57,331 bases of DNA from Lachnospiraceae bacterium (lineage in GTDB: Bacteria; Bacillota_A; Clostridia; Lachnospirales; Lachnospiraceae): positions 1 through 57,331 of the forward strand of contig VSNT01000005.1 of the NCBI GenBank assembly GCA_009774465.1. Reading direction: 5' to 3'. The number at the start of each line of letters is the position of its first letter. The stretch's first letter is position 1. Below are positions 1 to 7,474 of this stretch, piece by piece. The notes below the pieces were generated by a model. It was not told the DNA's origin. It did no database searches and saw only the letters and a list, made by a program, of their open reading frames with translations. A program made the translations under genes and the position numbers.

Positions 1-24
1 ATGTATCATTATTCCGCCATTTGT
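1..24 (-). pseudogene. Possible 3' tail of a second AraC-type regulator gene
   Basis: Bases 1-24 match bases 1914-1937 at 21 of 24 positions. The latter is the 3' end of the AraC-family gene on the minus strand. Read on the minus strand, bases 1-24 encode KWRNNDT, against KWQNSDT at the end of the intact regulator. The codons upstream (25-60) are open but do not resemble the AraC helix-turn-helix, so this is at best a fragment left by recombination or duplication, or the edge of a gene beyond the window. No function is claimed. Confidence 0.3.
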
Positions 25-166
25 AGGTAAAAACATTATTCACGTGAAATGATGAGATTTTTTATATATAATTCATGTGATTTAGTGTAAAATATGTAAT
101 AAATTTTATTGAAAAATTCACGAATCTATTTTATATTGTAATTAGTACTTTTCGAAGGAGCAGATT
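25..166. promoter_or_regulatory. AT-rich upstream region of the DUF4143 ATPase gene
   Basis: This is a non-coding AT-rich stretch. It contains a perfect 10-bp palindrome, TTCACGTGAA, at 39-48 and a related half-site, TTCATGTGAT, about 33 bases further on, which could be paired operator sites. A ribosome binding site (GAAGGAG) ends just before the ATG at 167. No clear -35/-10 pair could be fixed. Confidence 0.3.
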
Positions 167-1462
167 ATGTATAGAAAGATTATGGTTTTTTTAAAAGCGT
201 GGAAGGATAGTGAACACCGTAAACCTCTTATTTTGCAGGGGGCAAGGCAGGTAGGAAAAACTTATTCTGTTCTGGAATTTGGGCGTACCTGTTATGAGAA
301 TGTGGCGTATTTTAATTTTGAAACCGATCCGGGGCTGAATAAAACTTTCGAGGAAAGCATCAGTCCTGAATATCTGATACCAATTTTGTCCCATATTGCA
401 GGCCAGACGATTATACGGGAAAAAACATTGATTGTATTTGACGAAGTACAGCTTTGCGAAAGGGCGCTGACATCGCTGAAATATTTTTGTGAAGATGCTC
501 CGGGGTATCATATAATTGTGGCAGGGAGTCTTCTTGGTGTTGCGGTAAGCAGGGCGGAGTTTTCTTTTCCTGTAGGCAGGGTAGAAATGAAAACCCTGTA
601 TCCTATGGATATGGAAGAATTTATGCTTGCAATGGGAGAGGAGACGCTTGTTGAGGAAATAAAAAGGTGTTTTGATGTGGACAGGCCGCTTCCTGCTGCG
701 TTGCATGATATGGCAATGAAGCTATATCGTCAATATCTGGTAGTAGGAGGAATGCCGGAGTGTGTAATGCATTTTGCACATACAGGGGATTATATTTTTG
801 TCCGTCACGTTCAGGATTCCATATTGACAGGTTATTTAAATGATATGAGCAAGTATAATCATTTAAATGAGATAAAAAAAACACGACTTGCCTATGATAA
901 TATCACTACCCAGCTTTCCAGAAAAAACACTCGCTTTCAATATAAACTCATAAAAAAAGGCGGGCGGGCTTCGGAGTTTGAAAATGCAATAGAATGGCTT
1001 TGTTTATCTGGTATTGTATCAAGAGTATATAAGGCAGAGCAAATTAAAAAGCCTCTTGAAAATTATCGGAACATAGATGCGTTTAAAATTTATGTATCTG
1101 ATATGGGGCTTTTATGTGCAAAAAAAGATTTAGCGGCAGAAGATATTTTATATATGGTGGACGAACTGAATGATTTTAAAGGCGGTATGGTTGAAAATTA
1201 TGTAAATGTGCAGCTTACCATAGGAGGATACAAAACTTATTATTGGGAGTCTGAGCGTGGGGCTGAGGTTGATTTCATTATTCAGCGCGGCGGAAAGCTG
1301 ATACCTGTTGAGGTCAAAGCGGCTGATAACACCAAAGCCAAAAGTTTAAAAGTCTACATGGAAACTTACAAACCTGATTATGCAATTAAACTTTCCACAA
1401 AGAATTTTGGCTTCGAGGATGGAAAAAAGACGGTTCCGCTTTATGCGGCATTTTGTATCTAA
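167..1462 (+). CDS. AAA-family ATPase with C-terminal DUF4143 domain
   Basis: This 431-residue protein belongs to the AAA_14/DUF4143 family, found as single genes in many gut anaerobes. The N-terminal half is a P-loop ATPase with Walker A GARQVGKT near residues 25-32 and Walker B LIVFDEVQ near 87-94. The C-terminal DUF4143 part ends in a PD-(D/E)XK-like motif, AEVDFII followed by IPVEVKA (about residues 365-387), which suggests nucleic-acid binding or cleavage. The gene starts at an ATG behind a GAAGGAG site and ends at a strong hairpin. It stands alone, facing minus-strand genes. Family function is unsettled; a role in stress or defence is speculation. Confidence 0.88.
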   Translation: MYRKIMVFLKAWKDSEHRKPLILQGARQVGKTYSVLEFGRTCYENVAYFNFETDPGLNKTFEESISPEYLIPILSHIAGQTIIREKTLIVFDEVQLCERALTSLKYFCEDAPGYHIIVAGSLLGVAVSRAEFSFPVGRVEMKTLYPMDMEEFMLAMGEETLVEEIKRCFDVDRPLPAALHDMAMKLYRQYLVVGGMPECVMHFAHTGDYIFVRHVQDSILTGYLNDMSKYNHLNEIKKTRLAYDNITTQLSRKNTRFQYKLIKKGGRASEFENAIEWLCLSGIVSRVYKAEQIKKPLENYRNIDAFKIYVSDMGLLCAKKDLAAEDILYMVDELNDFKGGMVENYVNVQLTIGGYKTYYWESERGAEVDFIIQRGGKLIPVEVKAADNTKAKSLKVYMETYKPDYAIKLSTKNFGFEDGKKTVPLYAAFCI

Positions 1463-1501
1463 GGTTAATCTGGTAAAGAAGTTATGTGCAGCTTAACGAC
1501 A

Positions 1502-1533
1502 AAAGCCTCAGAGGATGCCGCTTCTGAGGCTTT
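1502..1533. terminator. Bidirectional Rho-independent terminator
   Basis: An 11-bp perfect stem pairs AAAGCCTCAGA (1502-1512) with TCTGAGGCTTT (1523-1533) across a 10-base loop, with A-rich and T-rich flanks. It separates the plus-strand ATPase gene from the convergent minus-strand small gene and can serve both. Confidence 0.85.
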
Positions 1534-1580
1534 GCTGCTAATAGGAAATATATGATTCGTGCTGCTTTTTTCAAATGCAC

Positions 1581-1820
1581 TTAGCAGTCTCCGGCATAAT
1601 AAGATACAATATTCATGTAATCTTCAGGAACAGGAATTTCCAGGGAAATGGGCAGGCATTTTTTGTTTTTACGATACTGTTCGGTTAAGCTGCCTTGGAT
1701 TCTATACTGGCCTTTGATATTTGTTTTTCCTCCTTCGGGAAAGATCATGCGAACTTCTCCCTGACAGGCGTTAACAGTATCCAGAAATTTTTTCATGTTC
1801 ATGATTTTTAATTTTAACAT
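1581..1820 (-). CDS. Small conserved-looking protein of unknown function, 79 aa
   Basis: A longer reading frame exists, but the ATG at 1820 is preceded by GGAGGAG at ideal spacing, so the real product is the 79-residue protein starting MLKLKIMNMKKF. It is acidic to neutral with no membrane segment. Its pattern (MKKFLDTVNACQGEV near residues 9-23, then a beta-rich middle and a C-terminal PEDYMNIVSYYAG) recalls a family of short HPr-like proteins in Clostridia, sometimes mislabelled polyA polymerase. That resemblance is from memory and not proven. The upstream regulator on the same strand ends 91 bases away, so co-transcription is possible. Confidence 0.6.
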   Translation of the reverse strand: MLKLKIMNMKKFLDTVNACQGEVRMIFPEGGKTNIKGQYRIQGSLTEQYRKNKKCLPISLEIPVPEDYMNIVSYYAGDC

Positions 1821-1911
1821 ATGAACTCCTCCATTCTTGTAATTTGATTTGTTTTCTTTACAAGTATCATTATAGTGCGGATTTGTGGAGGTTAATATTT
1901 TATTTCTGCCT

Positions 1912-2823
1912 TTATGTATCACTATTCTGCCATTTGCTCCGGTACTCGGAAGGAGTACAATGCATGGTTTCCCGAAAGACTTTTCCAAAATAGCTGCTGC
2001 TTCCCAATCCGCAGGTATGGCTGATTGTGGTAATGGATTCCTGGCTTCTTGCAAGCATCTGACAGGCCATCTGCAGGCGGTAGCTTTGAATATAATCTAC
2101 AGGCGTCATATGCAGACAATCACGAAATACCCGGAAACACTCCCGTTCACTAAGAAACGCCGCCGCCGAAAGTTCAGGGATGGAAATTTTTTCTGAGTAA
2201 TGTTCATGGATGTAAATCATCATTAATTTTATTTTATCGTTATTCTTATTATATTTTTTGTTTTTATCCTGTATTAATTGAAATTGTTCAAAAATCATCA
2301 GCCATATTTGGGAAAGAGCTTCCCGCAGCCTAATTTCATATCCAAATTCCTGGCTGGATAACTGGAATGCTTCTACAATTTGTTTTAAGATTCTTTCCTG
2401 TGCCGGATCGTCCGGAAAAAGGGGGATTATTTCCACCTGTGGAACGGATACAATTGGAGTAATATACTTTTGTTCTATTCTGCTTCCCTGTACTCCGGAA
2501 AGCAGGGAGGGATCAAAAATATGAAGAAGCTGAATGGTTTTTTCTGTCTGTGAGACAGGATTTGTCATATGAAGCACGTTAGAGTTTACCATACCGCCGC
2601 TCCCGGCGGGAAATCTTATTTTTCCCTCAGGAGTGGAGTACTCAAGAGCACCACTCTTTATGTAGAAAAGTTCTACAGCTTTGTGCCAGTGCCAGGGCGC
2701 AAACTGCTCTTTGTATTTATCAAGTTCTGCACATGTTGCGATATAGGGGAAATCAGAAGCAAAGTCAGGAAGCAGTTCTTCCCGGGTTCCATTATGAAAT
2801 TTTACGCCCTGAATATTTATCAT
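1912..2823 (-). CDS. AraC-family transcriptional regulator with cupin sensor domain
   Basis: This 303-residue protein has an N-terminal cupin-like sugar-sensing domain (WHWHKAVELFYI near residues 43-54) and a C-terminal double helix-turn-helix of about 100 residues: IYIHEHYSEKISIPELSAAA, then ISHTCGLGSSSYFGKVFRE and TPSEYRSKW. This is the usual layout of AraC regulators of carbohydrate genes. No sugar genes are adjacent, so the target is unknown. The small gene at 1581-1820 lies downstream on the same strand. Its last codons recur at the left edge of the window. Confidence 0.9.
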   Translation of the reverse strand: MINIQGVKFHNGTREELLPDFASDFPYIATCAELDKYKEQFAPWHWHKAVELFYIKSGALEYSTPEGKIRFPAGSGGMVNSNVLHMTNPVSQTEKTIQLLHIFDPSLLSGVQGSRIEQKYITPIVSVPQVEIIPLFPDDPAQERILKQIVEAFQLSSQEFGYEIRLREALSQIWLMIFEQFQLIQDKNKKYNKNNDKIKLMMIYIHEHYSEKISIPELSAAAFLSERECFRVFRDCLHMTPVDYIQSYRLQMACQMLARSQESITTISHTCGLGSSSYFGKVFRETMHCTPSEYRSKWQNSDT

Positions 2824-2867
2824 CTTTATATTGATGTCCTTTCAAAATTCGCAGATTTTGTATTTAT

Positions 2868-2905
2868 AAAAACACCCCGCATTGACAACAGGATCAATGC
2901 GAGGC
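2868..2905 (-). terminator. Rho-independent terminator of the DUF1508 gene
   Basis: On the minus strand the stem pairs CGCATTGA with TCAATGCG (plus-strand arms 2878-2885 and 2894-2901), extended outward by GC and G-U pairs. A run of T follows (A-run 2868-2872 on the plus strand). It follows the stop of the DUF1508 gene. Confidence 0.75.
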
Positions 2906-2932
2906 AGATTTTAAACGTATAAATAAAGAATT

Positions 2933-3301
2933 TTATTCCTCTACAACATTGGCATCGGGAGCATTTTTACGAACGCTTTCAATACCATTTAAGCAGGAAG
3001 CCTTTGCTTTATAACCTTCAGAAGTGGCAATAATTTCTCCATTCCGAGCCTTCAGACGGAAACGGTATTCGCCCGCTTTGTCGGTATACATTTCGAATTT
3101 GGGGTTGGTAACGGTCTCATAGTTTTCGACAGTCTGGTCTTCCAGTTTCGCAGCAACAGCATTTTTGCGAACGCTTTCAATACCATTTTTACATGCACCT
3201 TCTGATGTGTAAACCTCAGAAGTAGCAATAACTTCGCCATTACCAGCTTTCAGGTCAAACTTAATGCCGGTTTTAACAGTCTTTATTACGAATTTACCCA
3301 T
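2933..3301 (-). CDS. DUF1508 (YegP-like) protein with two tandem repeats
   Basis: This 122-residue protein consists of two copies of the roughly 50-residue DUF1508 repeat. Each has the pattern F-x-L/R-KA-NGE-I/V-IATSE, then a Cys-containing KNGIESVRKNA or LNGIESVRKNA ending. The repeat folds into small beta-alpha units, as in E. coli YegP, whose role is unknown. The ATG sits 8 bases behind AGGAGG, the promoter is consensus and the gene has its own terminator, so it should be a highly expressed single-gene unit. It has no signal peptide and is presumably cytoplasmic. Confidence 0.9.
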   Translation of the reverse strand: MGKFVIKTVKTGIKFDLKAGNGEVIATSEVYTSEGACKNGIESVRKNAVAAKLEDQTVENYETVTNPKFEMYTDKAGEYRFRLKARNGEIIATSEGYKAKASCLNGIESVRKNAPDANVVEE

Positions 3302-3342
3302 TTGAAAAACCTCCTATTATTTCGTTGTTTTCTGTTGGATTT

Positions 3343-3371
3343 ATTATAGCAGTCGCAGTAAGGCATGTCAA
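3343..3371 (-). promoter_or_regulatory. Consensus sigma-A promoter for the DUF1508 gene
   Basis: On the minus strand, TTGACA (plus 3366-3371) and TATAAT (plus 3343-3348) are separated by exactly 17 bases. Both hexamers match the consensus perfectly, the best promoter seen in the window, about 45 bases before the DUF1508 start. Confidence 0.88.
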
Positions 3372-3509
3372 TAAATCGACACAAAATGACACCTCCAAAG
3401 GTACAGCAACAGCAATTTCCCGATGGGAGGGTGCGGAAAAGATAAAGTGATTTCCTGCTGGAAAGTTTTTCTTAAAAATGCTACACTGAAAGCAATGGAG
3501 TGTGGAAAA

Positions 3510-3818
3510 ATGGCAGCAGTTCTTACGGAAAATCTGATTTATGAAATCCTTTCAGTAGTGGAAGAAATACCGGAAGGCAAAGTGGCTTCTTATGGGCAGA
3601 TTGCAAAGCTGATTGGAAGAGATAAAAATGCAAGGCTTGTAGGAAAGGTTTTAAGCATGTCAGAATACTATGGAGATTACCCATGTCATCGGGTGGTAAA
3701 CCATATGGGGAGGCTGGCGCCTCATTTTTATGAGCAGAAAAATCTGCTGCTGAAGGAAAACGTGGAATTTAAAGATAATGTACATGTGAATATGCGAAAA
3801 TGCCAGTGGGAATGTTAA
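3510..3818 (+). CDS. MGMT-like DNA-binding domain protein (alkyltransferase C-domain)
   Basis: The chosen start gives 102 residues. The protein is the C-terminal helix-turn-helix domain of O6-alkylguanine-DNA alkyltransferases without the N-terminal domain: IPEGKVASYGQIAKLIG, then the active-site motif PCHRVV with the acceptor cysteine kept, unlike ATL proteins where it is replaced by tryptophan. A standalone 100-residue form occurs in many Firmicutes and Bacteroidetes, with a likely role in repair or flagging of O6-alkylguanine. The frame is open upstream to 3423, but that stretch is unlike the family, and a GGAG lies 9 bases before 3510; the ATG at 3495 is an alternative. Confidence 0.82.
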   Translation: MAAVLTENLIYEILSVVEEIPEGKVASYGQIAKLIGRDKNARLVGKVLSMSEYYGDYPCHRVVNHMGRLAPHFYEQKNLLLKENVEFKDNVHVNMRKCQWEC

Positions 3819-3835
3819 ATACAGGAGACGTGCTT

Positions 3836-4289
3836 ATGAATGGAAGAGAAGATGTTAAAGAAAATGATCTTTTTTTACCTGCAGTCTGATTGAATATATA
3901 GCCCGTAAAACAAAAACAAAAGAAAAGTGGTAGTCAATATGCTTGGAAAGGCATTGATTACTAAAATATATGAGCTGGCGGATGTTTACCACAGTGACAA
4001 TATAGAGCGCGTCAGTGATGACTTTATTATTTCCGCCCAAATTTCTCAGGGAAATTTTGATAATGTTGGTGAAGCAAATTATGCAGTTCCCAGTCATTGG
4101 GACATATGAAAAGTGTATAAACGTCTGATTCTTGGAATTGCAAGGGAAAGAGGAATCAGTGTGATTGATGCCCTGATTGCTGTATATAACTCCTTTGTAA
4201 GTGATAAAATAGATGATTATAACAGCAGTTTTTATTATGATGCGCCGCAGAATATTTTGAACGCATTTATTTATGGGGAAATTGAATGA
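3836..4289 (+). pseudogene. Decayed gene for a ~150-aa conserved hypothetical protein
   Basis: An ATG behind AGGAG starts a frame that breaks at once (stop 3887-3889). The protein then continues in a second frame (LIEYIARKTKTK), in a third (VVVNMLGKALITKIYELAD) and after an in-frame TGA at 4107-4109 (WDI-stop-KVYKRLILGIARERG) to a final stop at 4289. The pieces join into one plausible 145-150-residue helical protein, so two frameshifts and one nonsense change have inactivated it. I recall similar proteins next to DUF3791/DUF3990 genes in Lachnospiraceae but cannot confirm the family name. It follows the alkyltransferase-like gene by 17 bases. Confidence 0.7.
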
Positions 4290-4291
4290 AT

Positions 4292-4340
4292 AAAGGCCGG
4301 TATTCCAATTTTTCGCAAGAGAAATCAAGCCGGCTTTTTT
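4292..4340 (+). terminator. Rho-independent terminator
   Basis: AAAGGCCGG (4292-4300) pairs with CCGGCTTTT (4330-4338) with one G-U pair and a loop of about 29 bases, followed by a T run. It closes the alkyltransferase/decayed-gene unit. Confidence 0.72.
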
Positions 4341-4389
4341 ATTTGTTTTATAATATAAGCAGAGTGGTTGAAGTGAGGAAAATGAACGC

Positions 4390-5364
4390 ATGTACGAGTG
4401 GAGACAGCAAATTCAGGCAATTGTTGACGAAATTGATAACTGTATCAAAAACAGGAAGGATGAGACTTTAACGCTGAAGGTTTTGTCAGACAAATCAGGA
4501 TATTCTGAGTTTCATTTTACAAGAAAATTCAGAGAGATATCCGGTATGCAGCTTAAGGATTATTTAAGGTATCGAAAGTTGGCCTTTGCCTTAAAAGAGG
4601 TGCGTGATACGGAAAAAGGAATTCTGGAAATTGCGCTGGATTACGGATTTTCCTCTCATGAAGCATTTACCAGAGCATTTAAAGCAGCATATGGTATTAC
4701 GCCCAGCAAATACAGGAAAAAGAATGTGCCGGTGATTCTTCGCACAAAAATAAACCCATTTGACCGCTACTTTTTAGGATTAGGAGAGATTGGAATGATT
4801 AAAACAACAGAGGATGTTAAAATTTATTTTGTAACGATTCCGGCTCACAAGTTTTTGCATATTAAAAATTATGAGAGCAATGGGTATTGGGATTTTTGGC
4901 AGAAGCAAAGCCTTATTCCGGGGCAGGATTGTGAAACCATCTGCGGATTATTAGACAGCATAAAGGGAAAGCTGGATGATGAAGGCGGAAGTGAAGCTAA
5001 CAGTGGAAGCGGTCAGATTATGGCATATATCAATGATCCCAAAGGAAGACTTTGTGATTGGGGCATCCCACGCACAGAATGCTATGGGGTGAGGCTTCCT
5101 GTTGACTTTAAAGGAGAAATTCCGCCCCAAATGATTTTAATTGATATTCCCGAGGCAGAATACATTGTTTTTGAACACGGGCCTTTTGATTATGAGCAGG
5201 AAAATGCAAGTGCGGAGGAGAAGATTGAAAAAGCAATGACTGAATTTGATTTTAAAGCTGCGGGATGTCAGATTGATACTTCTCCGGGCAGGATTTCTTA
5301 CCTTTATCATGATCCTGAACGATTCTTCAAATATATCAGACCGGTGAAAAGGAACTGCCTTTAG
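4390..5364 (+). CDS. AraC-family regulator with GyrI-like effector-binding domain
   Basis: This 324-residue protein has an N-terminal AraC double helix-turn-helix (about residues 8-110, with LSDKSGYSEFHFTRKFREI and ALDYGFSSHEAFTRAFK) and a C-terminal GyrI-like small-molecule-binding domain (about 135-320). This is the Rob/SoxS-like arrangement seen in multidrug- or toxin-responsive regulators of Firmicutes. The ATG at 4390 follows GTGAGGA by about 10 bases. The neighbour downstream is an ANT(6)-like gene 128 bases away, so a link to drug response is possible but not shown. Confidence 0.9.
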   Translation: MYEWRQQIQAIVDEIDNCIKNRKDETLTLKVLSDKSGYSEFHFTRKFREISGMQLKDYLRYRKLAFALKEVRDTEKGILEIALDYGFSSHEAFTRAFKAAYGITPSKYRKKNVPVILRTKINPFDRYFLGLGEIGMIKTTEDVKIYFVTIPAHKFLHIKNYESNGYWDFWQKQSLIPGQDCETICGLLDSIKGKLDDEGGSEANSGSGQIMAYINDPKGRLCDWGIPRTECYGVRLPVDFKGEIPPQMILIDIPEAEYIVFEHGPFDYEQENASAEEKIEKAMTEFDFKAAGCQIDTSPGRISYLYHDPERFFKYIRPVKRNCL

Positions 5365-5492
5365 GGATGCAATATTTGGATGTGGATGAAGAAATATAAT
5401 TGTGAGAGTGCAATTCCTTTTCCGGCATGTTAGAATATTAAATATAAAATTTAGTACATAAGAAGGACAGATAAAGCTTAAGGAGAGGATAT

Positions 5493-6392
5493 ATGCGCAG
5501 TGAAGCGGAAATGATGCAGTTGTTTTTAAGGATTGCCAATGCAGATGACAGAATTCTGGCTGTGTACATGAATGGTTCAAGAACCAATCCTAATGTGGAA
5601 AAGGATATTTTTCAGGACTATGATATTGTATTCGTGGTGACAAAGACAAGTCCCTTTATTTTGGAGAGCAGAGAACCGGAAAGAAGCTGGATTGGTCAGT
5701 TTGGAAATATTCTTTATATGCAGTACCCGGATGAACACCCGGATTTTCCAAGTGATAAAGAGAACTTCTACGGGTGGTTAATACAGTTTGATGACGGGAA
5801 CAGAGTCGATCTTCATGTGGAGTCGGTTAACCATGCAAAGGAGCATATCCGGGACGATAAGCTTTGTAAAATTTTGCTGGATAAAGAAAAAATTCTGCCT
5901 GAAATTCCCAAATCTACGGATGAGGATTACCATATAAAGAAGCCTTCCAAGGCGCAGTTTTTTGCCTGTGCCAACGAATTCTGGTGGTGCAGCAATAATC
6001 TTGCAAAAGGACTGTGGAGAAAAGAAATGCCTTATGTGCAGGATATGGCCAACTTTATTGTTCGAAAACAGCTTGAGAAAATGCTGTCTTGGAAGGTTGG
6101 GATAAAGACCGGATTTTGCGTCAGTGTTGGGAAATCTGCAAAGTATTTGTATAAATGGCTTGAAAAGGAAGAATACCAAAATTATTTAAATACTTATTTT
6201 GGAGGGAAAATAGAAGAGGCATGGGAAGCAGTTTTTCTTATGTGCGATTTGTTTTCCTCTACTGCCAGATATGTGGCTGAAAATCTGGGATATTCCTATC
6301 ATGTTGAGGAAGAAAAGGCAGCGGAGAGTTTTCTCAAAACTGTAAGGATTTTGCCGGAAGATGCGGAGGATATATCAATAATACTTGATTAA
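5493..6392 (+). CDS. Aminoglycoside 6-adenylyltransferase family protein
   Basis: This 299-residue protein matches ANT(6)/AadE nucleotidyltransferases over full length (about 300 residues). It has the nucleotidyltransferase signature MNGSRTNP near residues 28-35, then DIFQDYDIVFVV with the two metal-binding acidic residues, and a C-terminal helical domain with WWCSNNLAKGLWRKEMPYVQ. Such enzymes adenylate streptomycin at position 6. Chromosomal copies in Clostridia may be housekeeping or weak resistance genes. RBS AGGAG lies before the ATG. It stands alone, preceded by the GyrI-domain regulator. Confidence 0.88.
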   Translation: MRSEAEMMQLFLRIANADDRILAVYMNGSRTNPNVEKDIFQDYDIVFVVTKTSPFILESREPERSWIGQFGNILYMQYPDEHPDFPSDKENFYGWLIQFDDGNRVDLHVESVNHAKEHIRDDKLCKILLDKEKILPEIPKSTDEDYHIKKPSKAQFFACANEFWWCSNNLAKGLWRKEMPYVQDMANFIVRKQLEKMLSWKVGIKTGFCVSVGKSAKYLYKWLEKEEYQNYLNTYFGGKIEEAWEAVFLMCDLFSSTARYVAENLGYSYHVEEEKAAESFLKTVRILPEDAEDISIILD

Positions 6393-6413
6393 ACAGTCAA
6401 AAATGCATATAAT

Positions 6414-6424
6414 TATGGTATAAT
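6414..6424 (+). promoter_or_regulatory. Extended -10 promoter of the toxin-antitoxin operon
   Basis: TATGGTATAAT holds a perfect TATAAT (6419-6424) with an upstream TGG extension, so it is an extended -10 promoter that does not need a good -35. None is visible at the right spacing. It lies 24 bases before the antitoxin ATG. Confidence 0.65.
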
Positions 6425-6447
6425 TTACCCATAAAGGAGGGACAAAA

Positions 6448-6708
6448 ATGCCACAGATTATTCCAATCAAGGATTTGAAAAACACATCAGAAATATCTGA
6501 TATGTGCCATAAAGCAGATGAACCAATTTATATTACGAAAAATGGATATGGAGATATGGTGATTATGAGCATGGAGATATATGAAAATACTATGAGACAA
6601 CTATCTATGTATAAAGATATTGAACTGTCGGAGAAGCAAATGGAAAATGGTCAGACAAAAGATGCAAAGACTGCTTTGGCGGGAATGAGGACAAAATATG
6701 GCTTATAA
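6448..6708 (+). CDS. Type II antitoxin, Phd/YefM family
   Basis: This 86-residue protein has the Phd/YefM N-terminal fold: IIPIKDLKNTSEISDMCHKA, then PIYITKNGYGDMVIMSMEIYE, which is the operator-binding domain. The C-terminal tail (about residues 50-86) is the flexible toxin-neutralising part. The start follows AAAGGAGG. Its stop overlaps the downstream RelE/ParE-like gene by 11 bases, the usual antitoxin-first arrangement with translational coupling. It should repress its own promoter together with the toxin. Confidence 0.93.
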   Translation: MPQIIPIKDLKNTSEISDMCHKADEPIYITKNGYGDMVIMSMEIYENTMRQLSMYKDIELSEKQMENGQTKDAKTALAGMRTKYGL

Positions 6709-7012
6709 GCTTATTATTACAGAGCATGCTGATGAATTGCTGGATAATCTTATTTACCATTTACTATACCGGTTAAAAAATGAACAAGCTGCCAGGCATT
6801 TGCTGGATGGAATAGAAAATGTATATAAACGGCTGGAAGAAAATCCGCTGCAATTTCCATCTTGCAGAGATATGTATTTGGCAGGTAAAGGATATCATGA
6901 AGCACTTGTACCACAGATGGATTATTTAGTTGTTTTTTGTGTAAAATCTGATATTGTGAGTGTGGTTGGTGTATTTCATCAGCTGGAGAATTATCAAAGG
7001 AAAACGCCATGA
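6698..7012 (+). CDS. Type II toxin, RelE/ParE family
   Basis: This 104-residue protein has the RelE/ParE fold pattern: ITEHADELLDNLIYHLLYRL helix pair, ENPLQFPSCRDMY, then the beta strands YHEALVPQMDYLVVFCV and SVVGVFHQ. Members cleave ribosome-bound mRNA (RelE) or inhibit gyrase (ParE); which applies cannot be told. It overlaps the antitoxin gene by 11 bases and the Nudix gene by 4 bases (ATGA), so all three are translated together. Confidence 0.88.
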   Translation: MAYKLIITEHADELLDNLIYHLLYRLKNEQAARHLLDGIENVYKRLEENPLQFPSCRDMYLAGKGYHEALVPQMDYLVVFCVKSDIVSVVGVFHQLENYQRKTP

Positions 7013-7470
7013 AAGTAAATTTCTACGAAGCTGTTGATGACCACCTTTTAAAATTTGCAGTTATCCTCTCAAAATATCAGGGGAAATGGGTATTCTGCAA
7101 ACATAAGGAACGAAATACATATGAAGTGCCGGGTGGTCACAGAGAAGAAAATGAAAGCATATTGGAAACTGCAAAAAGAGAGCTTTACGAGGAGACCGGC
7201 GCATTGGATTTTGAAATGAAACCAGTCTGCATTTATTCCGTTACAGGAAAAACCAGAGAAAATGAAACAGTTGAGGAAACTTTTGGCGCATTATACTATG
7301 CAGAAATAAAACAGCTTGAGAAGGAACTGCACAGTGAAATAGAAAAGATCTGTTTTTTTGATGAGCCGCCCACAGAGCAGACCTACCCACAGATTCAACC
7401 GCTTTTGATGCAGGAGTATATAAGGCGGTTAAAAACAGGAGGGGAAGCTTTATCTGATGGAGGTAGATGA
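7009..7470 (+). CDS. Nudix hydrolase
   Basis: This 153-residue protein carries a perfect Nudix box near residues 43-65: G-x5-E-x7-REL-x-EE-x-G-A (GGHREENE ... RELYEETGA), the metal- and diphosphate-binding helix. Substrates are nucleoside diphosphate derivatives; MutT-like 8-oxo-dGTP or a sugar nucleotide cannot be told apart. The start codon overlaps the toxin stop (ATGA), which couples a house-cleaning hydrolase to a toxin-antitoxin pair. No signal peptide; cytoplasmic. Confidence 0.92.
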   Translation: MKVNFYEAVDDHLLKFAVILSKYQGKWVFCKHKERNTYEVPGGHREENESILETAKRELYEETGALDFEMKPVCIYSVTGKTRENETVEETFGALYYAEIKQLEKELHSEIEKICFFDEPPTEQTYPQIQPLLMQEYIRRLKTGGEALSDGGR

Positions 7471-7474
7471 CAGC

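Noticed and set aside
1821..2054. 78-residue N-terminal extension of the small minus-strand protein
   Set aside because: It overlaps the AraC gene out of frame, and the ATG at 1820 has an ideal GGAGGAG site.
4107..4109. In-frame TGA as a possible selenocysteine codon
   Set aside because: The gene also has two frameshifts, no SECIS-like hairpin is visible directly after it, and a single G-to-T change from a glycine codon explains it.
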